A DNA stretch of 9,422 bases, taken from positions 1 to 9,422 of the forward strand of contig JAKAGJ010000042.1 of assembly GCA_021815655.1 (NCBI GenBank), read 5' to 3'. Position numbers and translations under genes: made by a program. The notes beneath the pieces are model-generated. The model worked only from the letters and a program-made list of their open reading frames with translations. It did not search any database and had not been told where the DNA came from. The stretch comes from Deltaproteobacteria bacterium (lineage in GTDB: Bacteria; Desulfobacterota; Desulfarculia; Desulfarculales; Desulfarculaceae). This document shows positions 1 to 6,815 of this stretch, piece after piece (position 1 is the stretch's first letter; each line of letters opens with the position of its first letter).

Positions 1-22
1 CACGAACAAACTGGTAATTCAT
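1..22 (-). CDS. IS3-family transposase OrfB (integrase catalytic subunit), first 7 codons only
   Basis: The minus strand from 22 reads ATG AAT TAC CAG TTT GTT CGT, giving MNYQFVR before the window edge. IS3-family OrfB proteins commonly start with M-(K/N)-(Y/F)-x-F-(I/V)-(R/Q). The ATG overlaps the stop of the -1 frame of orfA as ATGA (positions 22-19), which is the usual orfA/orfB junction. Almost all of the gene, including the DDE catalytic core, lies to the left, so whether it is intact cannot be judged. The call rests on the junction and the first residues together with the orfA neighbour. Confidence 0.55.
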
Positions 23-55
23 TGGGGCACCCGCGAGAAGATGCCCACCATTTTT

Positions 56-313
56 TTAGATGTCGCGCTCCTGGCGCAATACCTCGTTTTCCCGCCTCAA
101 ACACCGCAGCTCCTCGTCCTGGGTCTTCAGTTGCCCTTTGCCGGGGAAAGCCTCCTCAGGGTCTGCGGCCAGTTGCTTCTTCCGCCGGCCCAACGCGCTT
201 TCCCTGCTCCCCGGGTCCCGGGCCGCCTGAGCCACGCTCAGGCCACCGTCCGTGACCAAGCGCACTGCCTCCAGCTTGAACTCTCTACTGAAAACTCGGC
301 GACGATCTCCCAT
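56..313 (-). pseudogene. IS3-family transposase OrfA, prematurely terminated
   Basis: OrfA is the DNA-binding subunit of IS3-type transposases; it recognises the terminal repeats and joins OrfB by frameshifting or as a complex. The 85-residue product shows the family start RRxFSREFKLEAVRLV followed by the helix-turn-helix segment (about residues 8-48), then AFPGKGQLK and the leucine-zipper-like LRRENEVLRQERDI. Relatives continue ERDILKKA and on for roughly 10-15 residues; here ERDI is followed directly by TAA (58-56) at the edge of an A7 tract. Reading on in the -1 frame gives KKMVGIFSRVPQ and a stop at 21-19 that overlaps the orfB ATG, so one base appears to be missing at or just before the A tract. 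The recognition-helix region (SRESALGRRKKQ) also departs from the usual HxNxLRRWxxQ. A good ribosome site AGGAGG lies 6 bases before the ATG. I infer a decaying copy, although 85 residues could still be made. Confidence 0.75.
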
Positions 314-370
314 GGAACACCTCCTGGGCCATTATCCGACCCTTTCAAGGTGTCCACGACATCGGGGGAA

Positions 371-380
371 CTTCAGATCA
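371..380 (-). repeat. Candidate terminal inverted repeat tip of the IS3-family element
   Basis: On the minus strand TGATCTGAAG (380-371) leads into TTCCCCCGATGTCGTGGAC, upstream of the orfA ribosome site. IS3-family ends typically begin TGA and are followed within a few bases by a C-run and a GTGGAC-like block, which matches. Two TGA triplets (380 and 375) make the exact tip ambiguous, and the partner repeat is outside the window. Confidence 0.4.
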
Positions 381-493
381 GGGAGTTTCAGCCCCCTGCT
401 GGAAAAGAGGGCATCGCATAGGGGAAAATTGACAAGCGGTTGACAATGGCACTTTAAGGCTTGGTAAATAGCCAAAATAGCAAGTAAAGATGG
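381..493. other. Short AT-richer intergenic stretch with TTGACAA direct repeat
   Basis: This is the only clearly AT-rich segment near the operon end. It separates the IS from the stop codon of the small Cys-containing gene. It holds two TTGACAA copies on the plus strand, starting at 429 and 440 (11 bases apart, about one helical turn). Either could be a -35 hexamer, but no good -10 follows at 16-18 bases (nearest are CTTTAA and GTAAAT). A 6-base inverted repeat (TAGCCA 469-474, TGGCTA 491-496) spans the stop codon of the small gene with a 16-base loop. As a terminator it would be weak and has no T-run. No coding region is supported. Confidence 0.35.
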
Positions 494-682
494 CTAGCGT
501 TTCTGCACGAACCAGAAACAATGCTCTCCCTCCGCCTCGCCCAGGGGCAGGTCCAGGTAGCCTTGCAGAAGGTAGGTCTCTTCCCAGCCCGCGTCCTGGG
601 CCACGTCGGCGTTGGAACATCTTATGTGGTCTTGCGCCAGTTCCTCGCAGAACAGGCAGCCCACGCAGCGCAGTGCTTCCAT
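494..682 (-). CDS. Small Cys-containing protein of unknown function (62 aa)
   Basis: I do not recognise a named family. The product has an N-terminal C6-x2-C9-x2-C12-x9-C22 cluster and a late H54-C55 pair, which could bind zinc or a metal cluster. The C-terminal part is acidic and aromatic (YLDLPLGEAEGEHCFWFV) and there is no signal peptide or membrane segment. Support for coding: third codon positions are strongly G/C, as in the neighbours, rare codons are few, and it starts 30 bases after the DUF2333 stop on the same strand, as the last gene of the cluster. A weakness is the ribosome site: the only good GGAGG lies about 19 bases before the ATG, and no better in-frame start exists. A long open frame on the opposite strand here is a GC-driven shadow. 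Function cannot be assigned; the CxxCxxC could alternatively be coincidental in a small soluble protein. Confidence 0.6.
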   Translation of the reverse strand: MEALRCVGCLFCEELAQDHIRCSNADVAQDAGWEETYLLQGYLDLPLGEAEGEHCFWFVQKR

Positions 683-712
683 ATAATTTATGCTGGCCCA
701 GCCTCCGGAGCC

Positions 713-1798
713 CTAGCGCTCCAGCACGTGTTGCAGGTTGATCATCTTCTGCCGGGCGTCCTCCAGGGTGGCCATCATGCTCAGACTGTGGTTGGCGAAG
801 ATGGAGTCGCGCGAGCCGTTGAGCACCACCAGGGGCTCGAAGTCGGCCAGCCCCAGTTCCTCGATGATGTTGTCAAAGAGTTCGCCGGAGCGCTTGATGC
901 TGATGATTTCGCGAAATTCCCAGCGCAGGGCCGCCAGCACCTCGCGGATGCCGTAGGCCACCCCCCTGGCGAAGTAGAAGTTGTCGTCGATTTGGGTCCA
1001 GGGGACCTTGACCCGCTCACTGCGTTCCCCTTGGCTGTAGCGGTCGCCGGCGGTCTCCTCGCTCAGGCGCACCGGCCAGTCGCGGGGGGCGTTGGCCAGG
1101 CGGGTGTCCACGCCGCCCAGCAGGCTGGTCAGCTGCTCCAGGAGTTCCGCCAGGTTGTCGGAGCGGGCGAAGAAAGAGCTGCCGCCCTTGGCCAGCCCCT
1201 CGCGGTAGCGCTTCAAGGCCCGGATGCCGTCCAGGTACTTGCTCTCCGCCGAGGGCAGCATCCAGGCGCGCGGGTTGTTGCTGAAGCTGGTGAAGGCCAG
1301 GTCGGCCTCGGGGTCGATCTTGTCGGTGGTGCGCTGGCGTGAGAGCTTGTCCCTTAATACCCGCGTGGCGTAACGCATCACCTCCAGCTGTCCCAATTGG
1401 AAGTTCTGGGGGTTGTCCAGGAGAATGCTGGGCCACAGCAGGTCGTTGGGAAGCCAGGCCGTGAGCATCTGTTCGCCCATGCGCACCAGGGTGTCGGCGT
1501 AGACCGTGCCCCGGGCGATCTGGGCCGCGGGGGCGCTGGACTCGGCCGTCGCCGGGGCGCTGGCCTCAGCGGCCGCCGGGGCGGGGGAGGCCGGGGGCGC
1601 GGGATCGAAGTAGGCCGGGAAGGCGCGCTGATACTCGTACCACATCACCAGGGGGGCGCAGAGAGCATAGAGCAGCAGGGCCAGGGCCAGACCGCGCAAC
1701 AGGCGTCCGGCTGGTCCCAGGCCCGCGGCCAGGGGGTTGAGGTGGCGCAGTCTGGCCCAGCGGCTGGGGGCTTGGTCAGGATCGGCGTGCATGGTCAT
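713..1798 (-). CDS. DUF2333 family protein, single-pass inner-membrane
   Basis: The protein matches the DUF2333 family, whose function is unknown, through the conserved block WLPNDLLWPSILLDNPQNFQ (about residues 115-134) and the adjoining LGQLEVMRYATRVLRDKLSR. The layout is a short basic cytoplasmic N-terminus, one hydrophobic helix (about 33-53), a Pro/Ala-rich linker (about 65-94), and a large predominantly helical domain with PEADLAFTSFSNNPRAWMLP and a C-terminal LEDARQKMINLQHVLER. That predicts an inner-membrane anchor with a periplasmic domain. Its 361 residues are typical for the family. The first ATG has AGGAG only 2 bases upstream. The second ATG, two codons in (1792), has 8-base spacing and may be the true start. 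It follows rfaE2 by 58 bases, with a candidate promoter in and before that gap. A periplasmic or envelope role fits the rfaE2 neighbour, but that is inference. Confidence 0.88.
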   Translation of the reverse strand: MTMHADPDQAPSRWARLRHLNPLAAGLGPAGRLLRGLALALLLYALCAPLVMWYEYQRAFPAYFDPAPPASPAPAAAEASAPATAESSAPAAQIARGTVYADTLVRMGEQMLTAWLPNDLLWPSILLDNPQNFQLGQLEVMRYATRVLRDKLSRQRTTDKIDPEADLAFTSFSNNPRAWMLPSAESKYLDGIRALKRYREGLAKGGSSFFARSDNLAELLEQLTSLLGGVDTRLANAPRDWPVRLSEETAGDRYSQGERSERVKVPWTQIDDNFYFARGVAYGIREVLAALRWEFREIISIKRSGELFDNIIEELGLADFEPLVVLNGSRDSIFANHSLSMMATLEDARQKMINLQHVLER

Positions 1799-1831
1799 TT
1801 CTCCTGGCGCTGGCTCGCGGCCGGCCCCCTA

Positions 1832-1860
1832 ATTCCACCGTTGGAGCTTGAGTTTGTCAA
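1832..1860 (-). promoter_or_regulatory. Candidate sigma70 promoter for the DUF2333 gene
   Basis: On the minus strand a perfect -35 TTGACA (1860-1855) overlaps the rfaE2 stop codon. A 17-base spacer is followed by TGGAAT (1837-1832), a 4/6 match to TATAAT. Transcription would start near 1825 and give a leader of about 30 bases containing the AGGAG ribosome site. It would allow DUF2333 and the small downstream gene to be expressed apart from the rest of the cluster. Confidence 0.45.
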
Positions 1861-2348
1861 CCCCCGGTGCGCACCCGCCGGGCCAGATTGGTGGTGGACA
1901 ACCCCTCCACCAAGGGGATGGACAGTACCCGCCCGCCTCGGGCCAACACCAGCTCATGACCCACGATGGTTTGGGGCGGCCAGTCGCCGCCCTTGACCAG
2001 CACGTCCGGGGCTATGGCCTCGATCAGCTTGAGCGGCGTGGGTTCTTGGAAGATCACTACCAGGTCCACGGCCAGCAGCCCCGCCACCACCTCGGCCCGC
2101 TGGGCCTGGGGCACCAGGGGCCGGTCGTCGCCCTTGCCCAGGCCGCGCACGCTCGCATCGGAGTTGAGCCCCAGAATCAAGAAGTCGCCCAGGGCGCGAG
2201 CCTGACCCAGGTAGCGCACATGCCCGGCGTGAAGCAGGTCGAAGCAGCCATTGGTGAAGACCACCTTGCCGCCCCGGGCCTGCACCCGGCGGGCGGCGGC
2301 CACGGCCGCCGGCAGGTCCGCGATCTTCTGGCGGGCGTCAAAACTCAT
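1857..2348 (-). CDS. rfaE2: D-glycero-beta-D-manno-heptose 1-phosphate adenylyltransferase
   Basis: This enzyme transfers AMP from ATP to heptose 1-phosphate, giving ADP-heptose for the LPS inner core in the cytoplasm. The cytidylyltransferase-like nucleotide-binding motif [17 protein letters not shown] is present, with the HxGH signature at residues 40-43. It is followed by [20 protein letters not shown], the [13 protein letters not shown] helix and the VKGGDW motif, and the C-terminal GLSTTNL typical of the family. At 163 residues it corresponds to the C-terminal half of E. coli HldE. The sugar-kinase half is not fused and not in this window, so the pathway is split into separate genes. It starts 3 bases after the comF stop, with a GGAGA ribosome site 9 bases before the ATG, so the two are very likely co-transcribed. 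The motifs make the assignment firm; the exact sugar anomer is taken from the family. Confidence 0.93.
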   Translation of the reverse strand: MSFDARQKIADLPAAVAAARRVQARGGKVVFTNGCFDLLHAGHVRYLGQARALGDFLILGLNSDASVRGLGKGDDRPLVPQAQRAEVVAGLLAVDLVVIFQEPTPLKLIEAIAPDVLVKGGDWPPQTIVGHELVLARGGRVLSIPLVEGLSTTNLARRVRTGG

Positions 2349-2351
2349 GGC

Positions 2352-3119
2352 TTATATCTCCGCAGGCCCCGGACCCCGGCCCGGCGCCCGGGCCAGGGTG
2401 ACCACCGTCACCTGTGTGGCGCCGGCCTCTTTAAGCACCCGGGCGCATTCGCCCACCGTGGCGCCGGTGGTGTACACGTCGTCCACCAGCACCACCCGCC
2501 GGCCCCTGACCAGGCTGGCCTGGCGCGGGTTTACCGCGAACGCCCCGGCCACGTTGTCCTGGCGCGCCTGCATGGCCAGCCCCACCTGGGGCCGGGTATG
2601 GCGCAGCCTTGAGAGCAGGCGGGGCGCCAGCAGGGGCCGGTTGCCCGGCTCCGCCTGGCCGGCCAGGACGCGGGCCAGGAGCAGGGACTGATTGAAGCCC
2701 CGCCGCCACAGCCGGCGATAATGCAGGGGCACCGGCGTCAGCACCTGGGCCTGGGGCAGTATAACAGACGCCAACCCCTGGGCCAGGAAACGACCCAGGG
2801 CGGCGCCGGCCGCCAGATGGCGGCGGTACTTGAAGTCGCGCAGGGCTCGCGCCAGGGGGCCTTGGTGCAGACCCAGGCAGATCAGGCGGTCTTGGGGCGG
2901 GGGATCGAAGCGGCAGCCCAGGCAGGTATCTTCGGGGCCGCCCGGGGGCCGGGGCAGACCGCAGCGGGGGCAGGCCCCGGGACCCAGCAGCATGATCTCC
3001 TGACGGCAGGCCGGGCAGAAGGCCTGGCCCGGGGCCGGCGTGGCGCCGCAGGCCGGGCAACCCGGGGGCAGGGCCAGGTCCAAAAGGGCGCGCAAGAGAG
3101 CCGGCAGGGAAGGGGGCAT
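2352..3119 (-). CDS. comF: ComF family phosphoribosyltransferase-like protein
   Basis: The protein has the double-domain ComF layout. At the N-terminus are four CxxC pairs (C21/24, C35/38, C50/53, C66/69) that would bind zinc. Then come the conserved FKYRRHLAAGAALGRFLAQG segment, the PVPLHYRRLWRRGFNQSLLLA block, and a type I phosphoribosyltransferase PRPP loop VVLVDDVYTTGAT (about residues 209-221). ComF is needed for DNA uptake in naturally transformable bacteria and is also widespread in species not known to transform; no phosphoribosyl acceptor is certain. Its 255 residues are normal for the family. It starts 22 bases after the icd stop with GGGAGG 11 bases upstream, and ends 3 bases before rfaE2. 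No other competence genes are visible, so an uptake role is not shown by context. A general PRPP-using role is the alternative. Confidence 0.92.
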   Translation of the reverse strand: MPPSLPALLRALLDLALPPGCPACGATPAPGQAFCPACRQEIMLLGPGACPRCGLPRPPGGPEDTCLGCRFDPPPQDRLICLGLHQGPLARALRDFKYRRHLAAGAALGRFLAQGLASVILPQAQVLTPVPLHYRRLWRRGFNQSLLLARVLAGQAEPGNRPLLAPRLLSRLRHTRPQVGLAMQARQDNVAGAFAVNPRQASLVRGRRVVLVDDVYTTGATVGECARVLKEAGATQVTVVTLARAPGRGPGPAEI

Positions 3120-3141
3120 GGAAGCGGCAAACCTCCCGGGC

Positions 3142-4370
<1,229 letters not shown>

Positions 4371-4374
<4 letters not shown>

Positions 4375-4769
4375 GGCTGTTGGTCCTCCCCGCCGCGCTC
4401 GGCGCGGTACTGGCGCAGAAAATCCTCATAGCTGGCTTCGGGGCTCAAGCCCGGGCAGTAGAGCTTGGCCTCCTCGAAGGCGCCCGCGTCGCGCAGCAGG
4501 GCATCGAAAAAGGGCCAGCGCCGGCAGATGCGCGGTTTGGCCTGGTGGATCAGGCAGCCTTTCGGCCCCAGCAGGGCGCAGTCGCCGTCCTGATTGGTCT
4601 TGATGAAATAGAGACCCTGGCGGGGCTGGCAATAGCGGTCGACGAACTCACGCGCCGACAGCCCCAGCAGGGCGGCGGCAGCGGAGATCTCCCCCTGCTC
4701 GAAGCTGATGCCGCCCTCGCCGTGGCAACACTGGCTGCAACGCAGGCAATTGAAGGCTGGTTGGCTCAT
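4371..4769 (-). CDS. YkgJ family cysteine cluster protein
   Basis: The 132-residue protein begins with C8-x2-C11-x2-C14-C15, the CxxCxxCC signature of the YkgJ (UPF0153) family, thought to bind a zinc or iron-sulfur centre. More cysteines follow at 47, 64, 72, 82 and 105, in family-like contexts: [20 protein letters not shown] and CRRWPFFD. No enzymatic role is established for the family. I chose the ATG at 4769 rather than in-frame extensions to 4925 because the family signature starts a few residues after it and GGGAG lies just upstream; the extension has no family resemblance. The stop overlaps the icd ATG by four bases, so icd translation is probably coupled to this gene. A metal-centre protein directly upstream of a TCA-cycle enzyme is suggestive but not a demonstrated functional link. 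Confidence 0.88.
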
Positions 4770-5021
4770 GATTCTCCCACGCGGTCCCACGATGAGCCAG
4801 AGGGTACACCGAGCCCCAGCCCCTTGCAACCCAAAGCCCGGGTTGGCATAAACGGGCCGGGTGAGGCTGTGACAATGGCCAGCGCCGTCGGCCAGGCAGG
4901 CCCATTGAACAAGCAAGGGAAGCAAGGGCCATTGCGAGCGCCTTTTGGGGGCCTAGGCAATCGCGGCACAAATGGTGCGGCCCACATCCGGGTGTCGCCA
5001 GCAGCTCTACGGGCCAGGGGC
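4770..5021. other. Intergenic region between deacetylase and YkgJ-like gene, weak promoter candidate
   Basis: No gene is supported in these 252 bases. On the minus strand TTGCAA (4829-4824), a 17-base spacer and TACCCT (4806-4801) form a weak sigma70-like arrangement that could drive the YkgJ-icd cluster; the -10 is poor. A 9-base tandem repeat AAGCAAGGG occurs at 4911-4919 and 4920-4928. A GGGG/CCCC stem around the deacetylase stop codon has no T-run, so no terminator is called. Confidence 0.3.
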
Positions 5022-6170
5022 TTATCCCCGCGCCCCCAGCAGGGGAAAGAGATTCTTCTTGAGATAGGCGACGATCTCCTCGGCGTCGCGCTGGGCGCGG
5101 TTCCACAGGCGGCCGCGTATTTTCTCCTTGGGGTCCAGGAGCCAGCGCTCGTCCAGGTCCAGCTTGAGGCGGTCGCACCAGTCCCAGGGCAGCTCCCGGG
5201 GCAGGCTTTCCTCCTGGCCACGCATTATGGCCCAGGCCAGGGTCCAGCCCCGGGCCACGTTGATGACGTGGTAGCCGCCGCCGCCCAGGGCGATCCAGCG
5301 CCCCATGGCCATGTCGCGCATGAGCTTGAGGCAGTGGCCAAAGCCCTTGGTGGTAAGGTTGAGGTTGGCCAGGGGGTCGGCCAGAAAGGTGTCCACGCCC
5401 AGTTGGGTGACGATGTAGTCGGGCTGGAAGGCCTCGATCACCGGGGGCACAATCTCCTCGAAGCACTGGATGTAGATATCGTCGTCGGTGTCGGGCCAGA
5501 GGGGCAGGTTCACGGCATAGCCCCGTCCGGCGCCGCGGCCCATCTCCTCCACCGAGCCGGTGCCCGGGAAGAGCGTGGCCGGGTGCTGGTGCAGGCTGAT
5601 GGTCAGCACCTGATCGCTGTCGTAGAAGGCCCACTGCACACCGTCGCCATGGTGGGCGTCGATGTCTATGTAGGCCACCCGAAGCCCCTGGGCCAGGAGA
5701 CCCTTGATGGTCACCGCCGCGTCGTTGACGTAACAAAAGCCCGAGGCCCGGCCGGCCATGGCGTGGTGCATGCCCCCTGAGATGTTGAAGGCCACCGGGT
5801 GCCCCTGGCGCACCACCAGGTCGGCGGCCTGCATGGTGGCGCCGGTCAGGAGCGCCGACCAGTCGTAGAGCCCGGGGAAGACCGGGTTGTCCTCGGCGCC
5901 CAGGCCGTAGGCCAATTGGTAGTCGCCGCCCTGGCCCTGGCTCATCTCGCAAAGGGTCTCCAGGTAGCGCCGGTCGTGGAAGGCGCACATCTGATCCAGG
6001 CTGGCGGCCTTGACCGGCACCGCCGGCAAATCCAGCCCGCACAGCTTGATGAGTTCGTTGACCAGACCCAGCCGCCAGATGCGCAAGGGATGGTTGGGGC
6101 CGTAATCGAATTTCAGCAACTCGTCGGAATAGATATAGGCCGGGGCCGGTGGGGGAAGCGGCTGAGCCAT
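5022..6170 (-). CDS. Class I histone deacetylase / AcuC-like deacetylase
   Basis: This is a zinc-dependent arginase-fold deacetylase that removes acetyl groups from lysines or small acetylated amines. All catalytic landmarks are present in the 382-residue protein: the His pair H135-H136 in SGGMHHAMAGRASGFCYVND, metal ligands D171 and H173 in YIDIDAHHGDGVQ, the third ligand D260 in QLGVDTFLADP, and the catalytic Tyr at about 300 in LGGGGYHVINVARGWT. The start at 6170 was preferred over 6215 because the 15 extra residues look non-conserved, and AGGTGG lies 6 bases before this ATG. AcuC of Bacillus deacetylates acetyl-CoA synthetase, and bacterial relatives may act on polyamines or other proteins. 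The substrate here is unknown, and no acs or acetyltransferase gene is adjacent. It appears monocistronic, divergent from yqeY. Confidence 0.93.
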   Translation of the reverse strand: MAQPLPPPAPAYIYSDELLKFDYGPNHPLRIWRLGLVNELIKLCGLDLPAVPVKAASLDQMCAFHDRRYLETLCEMSQGQGGDYQLAYGLGAEDNPVFPGLYDWSALLTGATMQAADLVVRQGHPVAFNISGGMHHAMAGRASGFCYVNDAAVTIKGLLAQGLRVAYIDIDAHHGDGVQWAFYDSDQVLTISLHQHPATLFPGTGSVEEMGRGAGRGYAVNLPLWPDTDDDIYIQCFEEIVPPVIEAFQPDYIVTQLGVDTFLADPLANLNLTTKGFGHCLKLMRDMAMGRWIALGGGGYHVINVARGWTLAWAIMRGQEESLPRELPWDWCDRLKLDLDERWLLDPKEKIRGRLWNRAQRDAEEIVAYLKKNLFPLLGARG

Positions 6171-6205
6171 GGGCGACCACCTGAGGTTGTACTTATTATT
6201 TTGGC

Positions 6206-6234
6206 ACCATAGCACCCTCGGGGGGTGGTGGCAA
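6206..6234 (-). promoter_or_regulatory. Candidate promoter of the deacetylase gene
   Basis: On the minus strand TTGCCA (6234-6229), a 17-base spacer and TATGGT (6211-6206) form a sigma70-like promoter. Transcription would start about 30 bases before the ATG at 6170. It lies back to back with the yqeY promoter, separated by under 30 bases, so the two could share regulation. Confidence 0.42.
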
Positions 6235-6261
6235 GCGGGGGTGGGGCAGCCTGGCGGGCGG

Positions 6262-6290
6262 TTGACAGGCCCGGCCAGGGCTGGTAAATT
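6262..6290 (+). promoter_or_regulatory. Candidate sigma70 promoter of yqeY-mutS2
   Basis: A perfect TTGACA (6262-6267), a 17-base spacer and TAAATT (6285-6290, 4/6 match to TATAAT) lie upstream of yqeY. The expected start near 6297 gives a leader of about 45 bases that includes the ribosome site GGGGAGGA. Confidence 0.55.
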
Positions 6291-6342
6291 GCATTTTTGA
6301 TATAACTCCTGGAATCGGCGTCAAATTTCGGGGGAGGAACTC

Positions 6343-6783
6343 ATGAGCCTAAGTTCGCTGGTGGCCTCGGACCTCACCGCCGCCTTGAAGGCCCACGACG
6401 AGCTGACCACCTCCTGCCTGCGCCTGATAAAAAATGCCCTCCAGAACAAGGAAAAGGACCTGCGCCGCCCCCTGGGCGATGACGAGGGAGTGGCCATACT
6501 CAAGAGCCTGGCCAAGCAACGCCGCGAGAGTATAGAGAAATTCACTGCGGGTCACCGCCAGGACCTGGCCGACAAAGAGGCCGCCGAATTGGTCATCATC
6601 GAGCGCTATCTGCCCACCCAGCTTGATGAAGCCCAGATCAATGCTATTCTTGACGAGGTTTTCCAAGAATTGCAGCCCCAAGGACCCAAGGACAACGGCA
6701 GGGTGATGAAGGCGGCCATGGCCCGCCTGGGCGCCCAGGCCGACGGCAAGCTGGTCAGCGCCCTGGTGCGCCAGCGTCTGTAG
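6343..6783 (+). CDS. GatB/YqeY domain-containing protein
   Basis: The 146-residue protein has the usual length and sequence style of YqeY. It is alpha-helical, with LRLIKNALQNKEKDL (about 26-40), DDEGVAILKSLAKQRRESIE, the KEAAELVIIERYLPTQL motif (about 78-94) and the C-terminal NGRVMKAAMARLGAQADGKL. It corresponds to the tail domain of GatB, the tRNA-dependent amidotransferase subunit, where this domain contacts tRNA. Free-standing YqeY proteins have no proven role; tRNA binding is the usual proposal. The start has GGGGAGGA 6 bases upstream and a good candidate promoter. mutS2 follows after 32 bases without a terminator, so the two are likely one transcript. Confidence 0.92.
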   Translation: MSLSSLVASDLTAALKAHDELTTSCLRLIKNALQNKEKDLRRPLGDDEGVAILKSLAKQRRESIEKFTAGHRQDLADKEAAELVIIERYLPTQLDEAQINAILDEVFQELQPQGPKDNGRVMKAAMARLGAQADGKLVSALVRQRL

Positions 6784-6815
6784 CTTTTCCGCGGGGGCTT
6801 ACGATTACGGATCAA

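Larger units (their letters stand above)
1..380 (-). mobile_element. IS3-family insertion sequence, one end (rest lies left of window)
   Basis: A transposase orfA reads leftward from 313, and orfB begins at 22 in the overlapping arrangement usual for IS3-family elements. Upstream of orfA, the minus strand carries TGAAGTTCCCCCGATGTCGT starting at 375 and running on into GGACACC. It begins with the TGA that typically starts IS3-family terminal inverted repeats, and a second in-register TGA starts at 380. The outer edge is therefore placed at 375 or 380 by inference. The other terminus and any 3-4 base target duplication are outside the window, so the boundary cannot be proven here. The element lies just beyond the 3' end of the icd-to-small-protein gene cluster and breaks no recognisable gene. 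Confidence 0.7.

Noticed and set aside
447..465. Sigma54-like TGGCAC followed by TTGG
   Set aside because: The spacing between the GG and GC dinucleotides is not the required 10 bases, and no suitably placed gene follows.
521..1342. 273-codon plus-strand open frame opposite DUF2333 and the small Cys gene
   Set aside because: It overlaps the conserved DUF2333 coding sequence in antisense. Its composition is Ala/Gly/Val/His/Gln-rich with no recognisable domain.
4770..4925. 52-residue N-terminal extension of the YkgJ-like protein
   Set aside because: The CxxCxxCC signature starts a few residues after the ATG at 4769, a GGGAG site precedes that ATG, and the extension lacks family resemblance.
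4970..5030. Possible tRNA-like or terminator structure downstream of the deacetylase
   Set aside because: No acceptor/T-arm pattern can be built. The GGGG/CCCC stem near the stop has only 4-5 pairs and no T-run.
4380..5780. 466-codon plus-strand open frame across the YkgJ-like gene and the deacetylase
   Set aside because: It is antisense to two recognised genes and to their intergenic gap, with low-complexity composition; a compositional shadow.
6171..6215. 15-residue N-terminal extension of the deacetylase
   Set aside because: It would place the start upstream of or at the candidate promoter's -10 region, and AGGTGG is well placed for the ATG at 6170.
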